Of a stretch of DNA of 64,000 bases, positions 9,905 through 19,646 are shown piece after piece. The notes beneath the pieces were generated by a model. The model saw nothing but the letters and a program-made list of their open reading frames with translations. It made no database searches and was not told the DNA's origin. A program made the translations under genes and the position numbers. The stretch is from Dendrolimus kikuchii. Its lineage: Eukaryota > Arthropoda > Insecta > Lepidoptera > Lasiocampidae. The stretch covers positions 18,198,338 through 18,262,337 of the forward strand of contig CM034401.1 of NCBI GenBank assembly GCA_019925095.2, in the 5' to 3' direction. Each line of letters begins with the position of its first letter. Position 1 is the stretch's first letter.

Positions 9905-9943
9905 CCTGACTCCGGGGGCCTTGCATTGGCCCCCGGAGTCAGG
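9905..9943. repeat. Perfect GC-rich hairpin, 16-bp arms
   Basis: CCTGACTCCGGGGGCC (9905-9920) is followed by a 7-base loop and its exact reverse complement (9928-9943). The flanks, 9805-9903 and 10048-10140, are diverged direct repeats containing GTGTAACATATTT and TTTTTAGCTAGAC. Confidence 0.9.
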
Positions 9944-10194
9944 GCCGACGTACGTCATGTCATTATTGTAACTAGAATAATATTTTTATTTCCTTTTATT
10001 GTGTGTTTGTCTTACTGAGTATGCACTGTTTGCTAGAACTCCATTAATTATTCGAAAAGTAATCGTGTAACATATTTCTGTATAAAATTTTATTTCAAAA
10101 AAGTTTGAGTTAATCAGTTTTTAGCTAGACGTGTTGCTGGGGAGTTTCTTGCCACTTCTTCTCCTTAACAGCAATAACACGTTTCGAAGCGATG

Positions 10195-10312
10195 TACATG
10201 GACTAGAAAGTAAAATTAATTTTTAACTTATATGTATGACCTTAAAAAAGTGTTTCCAAGTGGAAATTACATTGAATAAAAACTTTAGAATTTGAATTGA
10301 TAATTCTTGTTT
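10195..10312 (+). repeat. K repeat, copy 2
   Basis: It carries AACTTATATGTATGACCTT and AAAAAGTGTTTCC, ending TAGAATTTGAATTG. Just upstream (10140-10200) GAGTTTCTTGCCACTTCTTC resembles the untranslated block of the Penelope-like elements, but too weakly to join them. Confidence 0.5.
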
Positions 10313-10991
10313 GAAGAAATGTGGGGATTGCTTTAGCCACTGTCTCCAGAATTAGGGTGACACGGGGATGGTTTAGTGGCTATTTAGTAATCGTTACAGG
10401 TCCTAAAGTAAGTATCCTAGCCGATAAGTGTTTTGTATAAGTTATTTCCATCAAGATAAAGAATCGAATGATATTTGAAATTACAAAATGAGTATTAAAT
10501 CAACCCACACAGTCGTTGATATATACCGAAGAATTCAATTTGAAAAATGTCACAAACTTGACAATTGCCAATTTTTTGCACCGACGCGACGTACGAGGGA
10601 ACTCGCGACTAAATTATCGCTTTTATCGTCATGCCAATTTATTATGGGCACATTTCACTCGGATTTTTTTTATAAAGGGAGGCAGGGAGGCAAAAAAATT
10701 TCCCGAAACAGCGACCCTCAAAGTTTTCAGCTCAGAATCGTTAAATAACACAATATATAATGAGAAAAATTGCACTGAGCTTGAAAAATTATCGGTTTGT
10801 GATAATATAATTAATGTTATGTTTATGTCTAGGAAGTACTTTATTTATAAAATTAACGAATAACTTTTGTAGACGTACTTATTGATACGTGACTCAATTA
10901 ATTTTGGTTTATCTATAAAAAAACATTTTAGACTTGCTATATTCACTTGAATAAAAATAAATATATTTTAAATATCCCAATTAACTGTTTT
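10313..10991. other. Unassigned stretch
   Basis: Two overlapping plus-strand frames of 86 and 115 codons lie at 10488-10863. Neither resembles a known family, and they overlap each other, so I do not call a gene. The rest is AT-rich. Confidence 0.3.
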
Positions 10992-11179
10992 TGAGCCTGA
11001 TTTACATTTGCATCAGTTAACTGTCAAAACTGGCAAGTCCTTATCATCGTTTGTACAGTAATTCACCAATTAAGTAATAAGTTGTCGTTTAAGTAAATGT
11101 CTGTCCAAACGAAGATAAGGACTTGTGTACAAGTTAACTAACTTCTTGACTAATACAAATAAATGTAAATCAAGCTTTA
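10992..11179. mobile_element. Inverted-repeat MITE
   Basis: The left half carries CCTGATTTACATTTG, GTTAACT, then AAGTCCTTATCATCGTTTG. The right half carries the reverse complement in order: CAAACGAAGATAAGGACTT, GTTAACT and AAATGTAAATCAAGC. Arms are about 70 bp and imperfect. The unit is non-coding, with class unknown. Confidence 0.55.
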
Positions 11180-11707
11180 AAGAGATTATACAATTGACCG
11201 GTATACGGTAAAGTTAAGAACCACGGAAATTTAAAAAAAAATGTTATGAGGTAGTGTGACGGTACAAAATTGTTTTGACACGAACAAATATCGCATCGTA
11301 ATATTAATTACGATAAACATGGAAGGAAACTACACCTGTCATGAAATCTGATTATTGCTTTTTGTTTAGTCTACGGCCCAAGTTTGAGAAACATTGTTCT
11401 AGAACAGAGTTTACAAAGTTTCGAACTCCTGTGAATTTGCACGTGCTCACCCGAGGCAAAGGCGGAAAAAGCGATTTGGTAACTTAAATTCTAAGTCCAA
11501 AGAAATTTATAAAATATTGAATTCGATTTGACTTTGACAAAGAATCATTTAGAGAAACATGGAAATAAGTTAAGAGTTTGATGTTTTTTAATTAGTTTTT
11601 TTATGGTTTTAGTTTTGAAAGGAATCAAAACTTTATTATTAAGAACATTATTTTTACAATCTTTTTTCTGACCTTTCATTTAGAGGCATATTACACGCAA
11701 AAAATTT
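11180..11707. other. Unassigned AT-rich stretch
   Basis: Nothing recognised; no long open frames on either strand. Confidence 0.4.
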
Positions 11708-12010
11708 TATCCGTGCAGGAACGGAGAAAGAATACAACTTCCTATGGCCAGGCGGCCTATTGTAAGAAGCGACAAAAGGACCCACAGCTAGGTATTTGCC
11801 CGATTAGATGGCTACCAGCCCTGGTCTAGAGTATGCCGCCATAACAGCCTTGAGTTGTGTTCCTACATTAGTGACCAGCTTCCACTCTCCCCCAAGATAG
11901 CAGCAGCACATTTGTAGCACCTTTGGTGTTGCAAATGTCCATAGGCGATGGTGACCTCTTTCCATCAATGGGCCGCCTGCCTGTCTGCTGAACTCCCGCA
12001 ATAAAAAAAA
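11708..12010 (+). repeat. B repeat, near full length (copy 3)
   Basis: It runs from TATCCGTGCAGGAACGGAG to CTCCCGCAATAAAAAAAA. Internal blocks TGTAGCACCTTTGGTGTTGC and CCATAGGCGATGG are kept. Confidence 0.8.
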
Positions 12011-12175
12011 ATCGAATCAATCAATAATTTATTTGCTCAATAACATGGTGTATATAGACATAAGATGACAACATATTGTTTGTTTATGGTTTCACATGTT
12101 TTTGCCGGTGAGACAGGCAAATTGTACATATTTAAAACTACTTTATAAATACGACTCACTGACTCTTCAGGTGAT

Positions 12176-12262
12176 TAGAAGGCTGGTGCTTACCTCGGGC
12201 AACGGATCAGTATGGCGATCCAGCGAGGAAACGTAGCCAGCCTTCTGGGCCCCTTACCCATA
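12176..12262 (+). pseudogene. LINE ORF C-terminal relic, second copy
   Basis: The plus strand encodes AGAYLGQRISMAIQRGNVAS, then LLGPLPI and a TAA stop. It is homologous to the minus-strand relic at 2343-2446. I infer a non-LTR retrotransposon protein end; no upstream coding sequence is attached. Confidence 0.6.
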
Positions 12263-12410
12263 TAAGACGGTGATCTAGACTGATTATTCTATTTAGTCTT
12301 GAAGGCCTTTGGGTAGAATACAATACAAGTAAGTTAAGTTCTCTTTTATTGTATTAGATTATTGTCATATTTTTTTTTAATACAATTAATAAAACTTAAT
12401 AAAGGCTAGT

Positions 12411-12607
12411 ACACACCTTCCATGATCAAATTGATCGTGTACTAGCAGAAGGTGATGTCAGGAGCCTTAAGAACCGACGAGCGTGCATGACAAGAGTTAT
12501 GAATGTCAAAGAAGCAAGTGAGGTGAGTAAGAATAAGCCTGAAAGGCGCTCTGTTGTTCGTGCCTACCCCGCAAGGGAACTGGCGTGAAGTTATGTATGT
12601 ATGTATG
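12411..12607 (+). mobile_element. 5'-truncated RTE-like LINE (copy 4)
   Basis: It starts within the FHDQI block and runs to the GTAT tail. The 11-bp duplication TAATAAAACTT lies at 12387-12397 and 12608-12618. About 13 extra bases sit between the left duplication and the recognisable LINE sequence; they may be filler DNA made at the 5' junction. Confidence 0.8.
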
Positions 12608-12831
12608 TAATAAAACTTTAAAAAAATAAGTATTGAAATGATTTCAAAATTAAATAAATGTCAAACTATTTCAATAATTTTATTATACAAAGTCAATGTA
12701 AACAATTAATACGTCATACAAATATAAATACCTGCTCAAAATGACTCAAACAATTAATTAAATTTAATTATTAATTAAATTACCATTAACACGATAAAAT
12801 TATATAGTCAACACAATACTAATTTTTGCAT

Positions 12832-12918
12832 ATATTCAAATTCAAAATTTTTTATTCAAAATAAGTTCCATTAGAGAATAATTTTTGAAGGTCATACATA
12901 TAAGTTAAAATTTTATTT
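12832..12918 (-). repeat. K repeat, copy 3
   Basis: The plus strand reads CAAATTCAAAATTTTTTATT and later GAAGGTCATACATATAAG, the reverse complement of the K consensus. Confidence 0.5.
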
Positions 12919-12961
12919 TACTTCCTATTCTATGTACAAACACTGCACAACTTTTTATTGC

Positions 12962-13168
12962 TGTTAACGGGCAAATCTACTACCTGTCTGTGGGTTGTTT
13001 TGTCGCCTCTAACGATAGGCCACCCGGTCGCAGAAAATGTGTTCAAATTCAATTTTTTCATTATTCAAAGTTCCACTGGAGAACATTTTTACAGGGTCAT
13101 ACATATAAATTCAAATTTACATTTAGTTCCCATTGTATGTATACTCCGTTCCTGCACGGATAAAGATT
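12962..13168 (-). repeat. B repeat split by a K repeat (copy 4)
   Basis: The B blocks TGTGGGTTGTTTTGTCGCC and CGATAGGCCACCC (12979-13030) and TCCGTTCCTGCACGG (13146-13160) are in order but separated. The gap 13035-13143 is a minus-strand K repeat, containing AGGGTCATACATATAAA. The K element therefore inserted into an existing B copy. Confidence 0.65.
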
Positions 13169-13599
13169 GTGTACAGCGACCACTAACAAACTGGAAAGTG
13201 AAGCCTGGATTTATAGAATTTTAGATCTTCGAAGCCAATACTGGTCAATTTAGTACTTATATTGATTAACCTTTTCTTCTTTTCTTTCTTTAAAAGTCTT
13301 TCTTTTCTTTCTTAAAATCATCAAAGCAGATGGACCCTTTGGAATATTCATCCTGCCGACCTAATTTATCCTGTATAGACGAGCGAAATCAATGTTTTGT
13401 TTATTTTGCTTAGGGCTTCGATAAACAATTCTTGGAAGTTCCGAATTGCGGGTAGCCAATAAATGTTTGCCAATGTTCAATTACCCAGATTAAAATAACT
13501 AAACACAGCGATGGGTTAACGTCAGTAGTTAATTGGAATTTCCTTTACGGACCCGTGGTTGTAGTTTTTAGTTAAGTGTGTCAAGAATGTTCTCTTAAT

Positions 13600-13838
13600 C
13601 TTATACTAAAATATAAAGCTGAAGAGTTTGTTTGTTTGAACGCGCTAATCTCAGGAACTGCTAATTTGATTTAAAAAATTATTTTAATGTTAGATAGACG
13701 ATTTATTGAGAAAGGCTATAGGCTATATAGCATCACGCTAAGACCAATAGAAGCGGACCACCAATGAAGACTGTTTCAAAATGGGGGGGGGGGGGTTGAA
13801 GATAAATTTCACGCGGACGATGTCGCGGGCACAGGTAG
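13600..13838 (+). mobile_element. Helitron-like element
   Basis: It opens CTTATACTAAAATATAAAGC, then TGAAGAGTTTGTTTGTTTG, and closes GATGTCGCGGGCACAGGTAG followed by T (CTAG changed to GTAG). A 13-base G run sits at about 13783-13795 in place of a shorter run in the relative at 8180. Confidence 0.55.
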
Positions 13839-13984
13839 TTAATAATATAAATGTGAAAGTGAGCTTCTTGGTTACGTTTCCATGCCTTAATTACCTACAT
13901 ACGTATTGTCACTCCTGATCTCCACTTATGACAATGCTGACAAACAACTTTTACTTTATCTACTTTATATTAATACATGCACGT

Positions 13985-14120
13985 TTTATTGAGATGCTTT
14001 TTACAGGTAAAAATCAAATAGCAGAAGTGTTAAAGTGAGGTCAGGACCTCACTTTAACACTTCTGCTATTTGATCATGGTGTGTACGTCTCGCTCTACAG
14101 GCAGCAACTCTACCATTCAC
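13985..14120 (-). pseudogene. LINE ORF relic holding a perfect palindrome
   Basis: On the minus strand it matches the LINE relic at 29576-29985 (blocks RDVHT-like before ATGATCAAATAGCAGAAG). A 30-bp segment, 14045-14074, is duplicated in inverted orientation at 14013-14042 with a 2-base spacer. The inverted copy is absent from the relatives at 29690 and 29900. Confidence 0.6.
14013..14074. repeat. Perfect 62-bp palindrome, 30-bp arms
   Basis: Arms 14013-14042 and 14045-14074 are exact reverse complements with only AG between them. It would form a strong hairpin or cruciform. Confidence 0.95.
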
Positions 14121-14179
14121 AATGCTATTATCCATATAATGTACTATTATGAAATTTTACATTCACATTGTCAGGAGCA

Positions 14180-14325
14180 GAGACCACATCTCAGTAGGTA
14201 GTAGGACGCCTTCCAGGCCGAGAACGGACGACCTGCGTAAAGTCACCAGGCGCTGGATGAGGATAACGGAGACTTGGGGAGGCTTACATCCAACAGCGGA
14301 TATTGATTGACTGAAGAAGAAGATT
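14180..14325 (+). pseudogene. LINE ORF C-terminal relic (second LINE family)
   Basis: One plus frame reads RTPSRPRTDDLRKVTRRWMR, then ITETWGGLHPTADID and a stop. The RPRTDDLRKV...W block resembles the end of RTE-type LINE proteins that have an RPxxRWxDD motif. That placement is inference. It is a short 3' relic. Confidence 0.5.
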
Positions 14326-14329
14326 GTCA

Positions 14330-14560
14330 GGGGCAAAGAAAACTACATAGGTTACCTTTGATCCAGAAAAAGTACTATTCTCGAAAGATAGAAAATAAAG
14401 CCAAATAGAGTGCGCTGCAATCGCGTTTTACCGTGTTTTTTCAAGGTGGCATAGGGAATCTTTCACTGGGAAGAAATGTACTGTTCCCGTGGGATAGAAA
14501 AAATACGAATTGATTGACAAAATTTACATTAATTCGAGTAAAGCCGTGGGCTACATCTAG
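14330..14560 (+). mobile_element. Degenerate Helitron-like element
   Basis: The motif CATAGGTTACCTTTGATCC is followed by CGTGGGATAGAAAAAA and the end GCCGTGGGCTACATCTAG, then T. This resembles the 3' half of the CTAG-T family. Its 5' border is uncertain. Confidence 0.4.
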
Positions 14561-14780
14561 TAATTTATAAAGAAAAAAGAAACTCTTAGGGATCTAGGGA
14601 ATTTTAGCAATAACTCATCTTTTGTTTAACCGTCTGTCCGTCTGTAAATATATTAGGTTTATTACAGATATTTTTCACTAAATCTTCTGGGTCTGTTGTA
14701 TAAAGGAAAGGCAAAAAATTGTTTTAAGTAAATATGACGGTTTTACGGCCTGAAATTTTGAAAGAGTGGGGGGGGGGGGG

Positions 14781-14837
14781 TAATGTTATGTTCAAACACT
14801 TCTCTTCACTTATGAGAAGTGTTTGAACATAACATTA
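14781..14837. repeat. Perfect hairpin, 24-bp arms, beside a G13 run
   Basis: Arms 14781-14804 and 14814-14837 are exact reverse complements with a 9-base loop. A run of 13 G (about 14768-14780) abuts the left arm. Confidence 0.93.
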
Positions 14838-15556
14838 ACTTCAAAGGTTCCTGAGATTATCTGTGACATCTAGACAGAAACTTCTTCTTATGTTGCATTA
14901 GAGTTCTTTTTTATGTATGGATTGGATAAAAAAAATAACGAAACTACTACATAACATAGAAAACCTCTGGAATTTACATTGGTGCTATGGATATTTCCGT
15001 TCATAGAATTGATCGCAATATTTGTGTATGTTACTAAGTACACCAATTTTCAAAGAAAAAGCTAAGAATCCTGCTCTCAACAAACACTTAAATCCAAAGA
15101 GTGTATTATATCCTTCCACGAGTAAAACGAATATTTGATGAGACCCCATCCGTCCCTATGAGTACACAATATTCAACTACCGCATGAATAACGATGTTTT
15201 CGAAATTCATTCTACCCGTTCGAAAACTGACAGAATGGTATTTATTACTTAAACGTTTAGAGATGTTTAGGTATTAATCATTTAAGGCACAGATTTCATC
15301 ACACGTGTTAGCAACATTGAGCCGTCGCAAAATATATGCATAAATGCTTATATTGTAACATCAGAAGTAAGAGAATTAATAAGTAATATTCGATAATTTG
15401 ACATATATTGTGGAGATGACATAAAAGTTGGGCCCAACCTGGCCCAATGTCCTCCAATCTCCTCTTTAGCCAACCCATACATCGCAGTTGATAAATTACT
15501 ATTTACTAGATCCTTATATCGTCTCAAATATACACAGTATAACAATAATACCTTTC
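14838..15556. other. Unassigned stretch
   Basis: No gene or recognised repeat. Frames are short and closed. Confidence 0.4.
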
Positions 15557-15570
15557 ATATTTAAAGAGTA

Positions 15571-16048
15571 TGGAAGCGAGAGTTGGGTATGGAAGAAAGA
15601 GCATGAAAGTAGAGTAAACGCGGTCGAGATGCGAGCACTGCGCAAAATCTGCGGAGTGACGCTCGCGGACCGCGTTCGTAATACCGAAGTAAGAAAGAGG
15701 GTTGGTCTGAAAGAGAGTGTCGGGGTGAAGGTAAGGAAAGGAATGCTCCGGTGGTTCGGGCATGTGGAAAGAATGCATGATGAAAGAATGACTAAACAGA
15801 TATACAATGCAAAAGTGGATGGATGCAGAAGTCGTGGAAGGCCACGACACACCTTCCATGATCAAATTGATCGTGTACTAGCAGAAGGTGATGTCAGGAG
15901 CCTTAAGAACAGACGAGCTTGCATGACAAGAGTTATGAACGTCAAAGAGGCAAGTGAGGTGTGTAAGAATAAGCCTAAATGGCACTCTGTTGTTCGTGCC
16001 TACCCCGCGAGGGAACTGGCGTGAAGTTATGTATGTATGTATGTATGT
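15571..16048 (+). mobile_element. Longest RTE-like LINE 3' copy (copy 5)
   Basis: About 151 codons of the ORF C-terminus are open, from a W-rich start (ESWVWKKEHESRV) through RALRKICGVTL, MLRWFGHVERMHDERM, GCRSRGRPRHTFHDQIDRVL, MNVKEASEVCKN and VVRAYPARELA to the stop. A GTAT tail follows. The 14-bp duplication ATATTTAAAGAGTA lies at 15557-15570 and 16049-16062. The reverse transcriptase catalytic domain is upstream of the truncation and absent, so the copy cannot move by itself. Open frame and clean duplication suggest a recent insertion. Confidence 0.88.
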
Positions 16049-16190
16049 ATATTTAAAGAGTAGGTACTCGCATAACTGTTGGTGTTAAATGCACATATAT
16101 TAGCACTTACTCACTAATTGAAAAACGTAGTGCCTGGTGGTAGATAAAATAACTGTGTTCACTTGATTTTACCGGCGGGTTTTATAATAT

Positions 16191-16640
16191 TGTTACGAGT
16201 TAGCGGGACTCAAATTAAAATGCCGTTAGAATTATTATAGAGTTTATTAGAACTATACAAACACGTATAAAACGGGTACAAATATAACCGAACACAACAA
16301 ATCCAAACGTAAAGCAGAAGGTCGTAATTCAATAAAACGTGCAAAGTCCATCACTATTAGATTCCCGAATGTAAACACGTCACGTCCGTATCGTAGTCGT
16401 AGCTCAATTGACTCCTCTCTGAGTCAGCCCGTCGTTTTATACTTCACAAATGCTAATGTACCCGCCCGGTAACGTCCACACAATTTCCTAGTAATCGTAA
16501 TCCGCACACCTGACTAATGATGCAGCCGCAAGCGACCGTAAATGAGTACAATAGAGCAATCGGTTGTTCTCTACAATAACTAGAAACGTATGCCAATAAA
16601 TAAGTTAACAAAAGAAGACGATCATAAAAGGATTATAATT
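16191..16640 (-). mobile_element. Solo LTR 2, left part (split by a Penelope-like element)
   Basis: This is the 3' portion of an LTR on the minus strand, starting on the plus strand at TGTTACGAG. It continues at 19791-19873, ending GTTGTAACA. ATAT flanks it at 16187-16190 and 19874-19877. A minus-strand TATA box (GTATAAAACG) is at about 16435. The Penelope-like element at 16641-19777 inserted into it. Confidence 0.85.
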
Positions 16641-16697
16641 ATAATAAAACTACGTTTTAACGGTTTTAAGCGCGGTAATTTTATTTGATTTTGGTTT

Positions 16698-16739
16698 TTC
16701 CGACGTTTCGGCCACTTTTCAGTGGCCGTGATCACGGAA
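16698..16739 (-). ncRNA. Hammerhead-like motif, left arm
   Basis: This is the inverted counterpart of the motif at 19647-19688. It lies in the terminal repeat of the left Penelope-like copy; see that entry for the layout. Confidence 0.4.
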
Positions 16740-17000
16740 GACAAAGATGTCAAGTGTCAACGAGTATTGTTAAAGTTTTATTTAGCCTACCGCCAACATA
16801 TTAATTTTAATTATTTAATTTTTTAATTTTGTTTATGGTTATTATTTAATCTATGGGAGCCTAATCTAATTTACTACCGCTTCGCAACATGTTATGGCTT
16901 GAAGAGAAGAAGCGGCGCAAGAAACTCTTCAGCAAACATGCCTAGCTCTAATAATTTTATATAATATTAAAATGGGTGGAAGGAAAAATAAAAGTAATTA

Positions 17001-18395
17001 TCAGTCAAGTTGGTTTGTGTTCCGTTGTACGCAGAAAGAGCTCACAGTGTCTTGAGGTCTGGCAGCTGGTTTTTGCTGGGTTTGGGTCTTAATAGTTTTG
17101 ATAATTGGATCCCAAACAGGTGGTACTTGCCAACCATCTTCTCTATTGAAATTTGGGTGTTTTTTGATTTCAATAGCCTCACGCATCATTCTAGGTATGA
17201 AACGATTCTCTTTCGCGAGGATTTGTGGGTTATCGAATCTGATGTAGTGGTTGGGTTTATCCAGCGTGTGTTCACTGATCGCAGACTTCGTAGACCTTGT
17301 GTGTTTCATGTCAGCAATGTGTTCTTTTACTCGTGTTTTTATGCTCCTCTTTGTTTGCCCAATGTATGACAATCCACACTCACAATCAAGCTTGTAAACC
17401 CCTGCATCCTGGAGTGGGATATTGCATTTCACAGGTCTCAGAAATTGGGTAATCTTTTTCTGCGGCTTGAAATATGTTTTGATTGAAGCTCGCCTGAGGA
17501 TGTGACCAATTCTGTCTGTGACCCCCTTGATGTAGGGTAGGGTAGCAGGGCACCGCTCAACTGAAGGTGGTTTGGGGCCTTTGTGACGTTGGTGTGGAGT
17601 CTTCAGCTGATTGCGTTGTAGAACTCGCTTGACATGCTGAAGCTCTCCAGCTATGTGGTTCTCGTCACAAATTTTCCGTGCTCTCTGAAACAAAGATTTG
17701 CCCACGGTAGCTAACTGACTAGGATGGTGGTGAGACGAACCATTAAGGTATTTATCTGTATGGGTAGTTTTCCTATACACCGTATGACCAAGAGTATTGT
17801 CAGGGTTCCTTAGGATGAGCACATCCAGAAAAGCTAATTTATTATTTGCCTCTAGTTCCATAGTAAATTTAATATTACTGCTAATGGAATTGAGATGATC
17901 TAGAAATGCAGAGACTTTATCGTTTGGGAGGACGGCAAAAGTATCGTCTACGTACCTTTTATACATCTTCGGCTTAGCCGGAGCGGTATCCAGTGCCTTC
18001 TGCTCGAAGTCTTCCATAAAAATGTCAGCTACGACAGGAGACACCGGTGAGCCCATGGCTACACCGTTGATTTGGTCGTAGAAGCCGTAGTCCCACACGA
18101 AATAGCCAGATGTGAGGCAATGTTTTAGTAGATCTGCATATTCCTCAGGCATGTTATTATCTATTAGCTTCCTTTTGACAATCTCAATGCAGTCTTCCAC
18201 TGGTAAACTGGTAAATAAGGACTGGACATCAAAACTGACTAGTACTTCATCCTCAGCCAATGTCAAATTTTCAATTGCGCTGATGAAGTCGAAGGAATCC
18301 TTGATATGGTAGGGTGTGTTGCCGCGGAGATTGTTGAGTGTCTTCGCGAGATGTTGTGCCAGTCTGTATGTTGGTGAGTCAAGCTGGCTAACTAT
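17001..18395 (-). CDS. Penelope-like reverse transcriptase with GIY-YIG nuclease (left copy, 5'-truncated)
   Basis: The product copies RNA into DNA and nicks target DNA during retrotransposition. The minus-strand frame is open for about 464 codons and has no natural start: it begins at the junction with the opposite copy (IVSQLDSPTYRL). Numbering from the TTG codon at 18264-18266, reverse transcriptase motifs are FDVQSLFTS (12-20), GVAMGSPVSPVVADIF (68-83), the catalytic YVDD (105-108) and LAFLDVLI (144-151). The GIY-YIG domain follows: GVY (289-291), CEC (295-297), YIG (301-303), an arginine at 312, SAISEH (328-333) and a likely catalytic glutamate at 363. Penelope-like proteins usually have a longer N-terminal region, missing here, so this copy is probably not functional as a whole. 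No frameshift is seen in what remains. Confidence 0.92.
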   Translation of the reverse strand: MVSQLDSPTYRLAQHLAKTLNNLRGNTPYHIKDSFDFISAIENLTLAEDEVLVSFDVQSLFTSLPVEDCIEIVKRKLIDNNMPEEYADLLKHCLTSGYFVWDYGFYDQINGVAMGSPVSPVVADIFMEDFEQKALDTAPAKPKMYKRYVDDTFAVLPNDKVSAFLDHLNSISSNIKFTMELEANNKLAFLDVLILRNPDNTLGHTVYRKTTHTDKYLNGSSHHHPSQLATVGKSLFQRARKICDENHIAGELQHVKRVLQRNQLKTPHQRHKGPKPPSVERCPATLPYIKGVTDRIGHILRRASIKTYFKPQKKITQFLRPVKCNIPLQDAGVYKLDCECGLSYIGQTKRSIKTRVKEHIADMKHTRSTKSAISEHTLDKPNHYIRFDNPQILAKENRFIPRMMREAIEIKKHPNFNREDGWQVPPVWDPIIKTIKTQTQQKPAARPQDTVSSFCVQRNTNQLD

Positions 18396-18396
18396 G

Positions 18397-19386
18397 GATA
18401 CCGCTCCGGCTAAGCCGAAGATGTATAAAAGGTACGTAGACGATACTTTTGCCGTCCTCCCAAACGATAAAGTCTCTGCATTTCTAGATCATCTCAATTC
18501 CATTAGCAGTAATATTAAATTTACTATGGAACTAGAGGCAAATAATAAATTAGCTTTTCTGGATGTGCTCATCCTAAGGAACCCTGACAATACTCTTGGT
18601 CATACGGTGTATAGGAAACCTACCCATACAGATAAATACCTTAATGGTTCGTCTCACCACCATCCTAGTCAGTTAGCTACCGTGGGCAAATCTTTGTTTC
18701 AGAGAGAACGGAAAATTTGTGACGAGAACCACATAGCTGGAGAGCTTCAGCATGTCAAGCGAGTTCTACAACGCAATCAGCTGAAGACTCCACACCAACG
18801 TCACAAAGGCCCCAAACCACCTTCAGTTGAGCGGTGCCCTGCTACCCTACCCTACATCAAGGGGGTCACAGACAGAATTGGTCACATCCTCAGGCGAGCT
18901 TCAATCAAAACATATTTCAAGCCGCAGAAAAAGATTACCCAATTTCTGAGACCTGTGAAATGCAATATCCCACTCCAGGATGCAGGGGTTTACAAGCTTG
19001 ATTGTGAGTGTGGATTGTCATACATTGGGCAAACAAAGAGGAGCATAAAAACACGAGTAAAAGAACACATTGCTGACATGAAACACACAAGGTCTACGAA
19101 GTCTGCGATCAGTGAACACACGCTGGATAAACCCAACCACTACATCAGATTCGATAACCCACAAATCCTCGCGAAAGAGAATCGTTTCATACCTAGAATG
19201 ATGCGTGAGGCTATTGAAATCAAAAAACACCCAAATTTCAATAGAGAAGATGGTTGGCAAGTACCACCTGTTTGGGATCCAATTATCAAAACTATTAAGA
19301 CCCAAACCCAGCAAAAACCAGCTGCCAGACCTCAAGACACTGTGAGCTCTTTCTGCGTACAACGGAACACAAACCAACTTGACTGA
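18397..19386 (+). CDS. Penelope-like reverse transcriptase/GIY-YIG fragment (right copy)
   Basis: The homologous frame starts at DTAPAKPKMYKRYVDDTF, so it keeps the YVDD motif but has lost the upstream palm motifs. It then runs through the connector and the whole GIY-YIG domain to NQLD and the stop. Compared with the minus copy, only two amino-acid changes are visible in about 330 residues (T to P in YRKxTHTDKY and A to E in FQRxRKICD). A start codon at 18316 extends this frame, but its first 27 codons are antisense sequence of the opposite copy and are not part of the protein. The fragment cannot be an active polymerase. Near-identity of the two copies suggests they arose in the same event or were recently homogenised. 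Confidence 0.9.
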   Translation, partial: DTAPAKPKMYKRYVDDTFAVLPNDKVSAFLDHLNSISSNIKFTMELEANNKLAFLDVLILRNPDNTLGHTVYRKPTHTDKYLNGSSHHHPSQLATVGKSLFQRERKICDENHIAGELQHVKRVLQRNQLKTPHQRHKGPKPPSVERCPATLPYIKGVTDRIGHILRRASIKTYFKPQKKITQFLRPVKCNIPLQDAGVYKLDCECGLSYIGQTKRSIKTRVKEHIADMKHTRSTKSAISEHTLDKPNHYIRFDNPQILAKENRFIPRMMREAIEIKKHPNFNREDGWQVPPVWDPIIKTIKTQTQQKPAARPQDTVSSFCVQRNTNQLD

Positions 19387-19646
19387 TAATTACTTTTATT
19401 TTTCCTTCCACCCATTTTAATATTATATAAAATTATTAGAGCTAGGCATGTTTGCTGAAGAGTTTCTTGCGCCGCTTCTTCTCTTCAAGCCATAACATGT
19501 TGCGAAGCGGTAGTAAATTAGATTAGGCTCCCATAGATTAAATAATAACCATAAACAAAATTAAAAATTAAATAATTAAAATTAATATGTTGGCGGTAGG
19601 CTAAATAAAACTTTAACAATACTCGTTGACACTTGACATCTTTGTC

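Noticed and set aside
13783..13795. G13 and C12 runs as functional G-quadruplexes
   Set aside because: Single homopolymer runs are common slippage products. They are not part of a four-tract pattern.
17010..17369. 119-codon frames antisense to the Penelope ORFs (also 19018-19377)
   Set aside because: They are exact reverse-strand shadows of the GIY-YIG region, present only because the two arms are inverted copies.
18316..18396. Start of a 356-residue plus-strand frame as a real protein N-terminus
   Set aside because: The first 27 codons are antisense to the opposite Penelope copy. Homology starts at the junction (DTAPAKPK), so the ATG is accidental.
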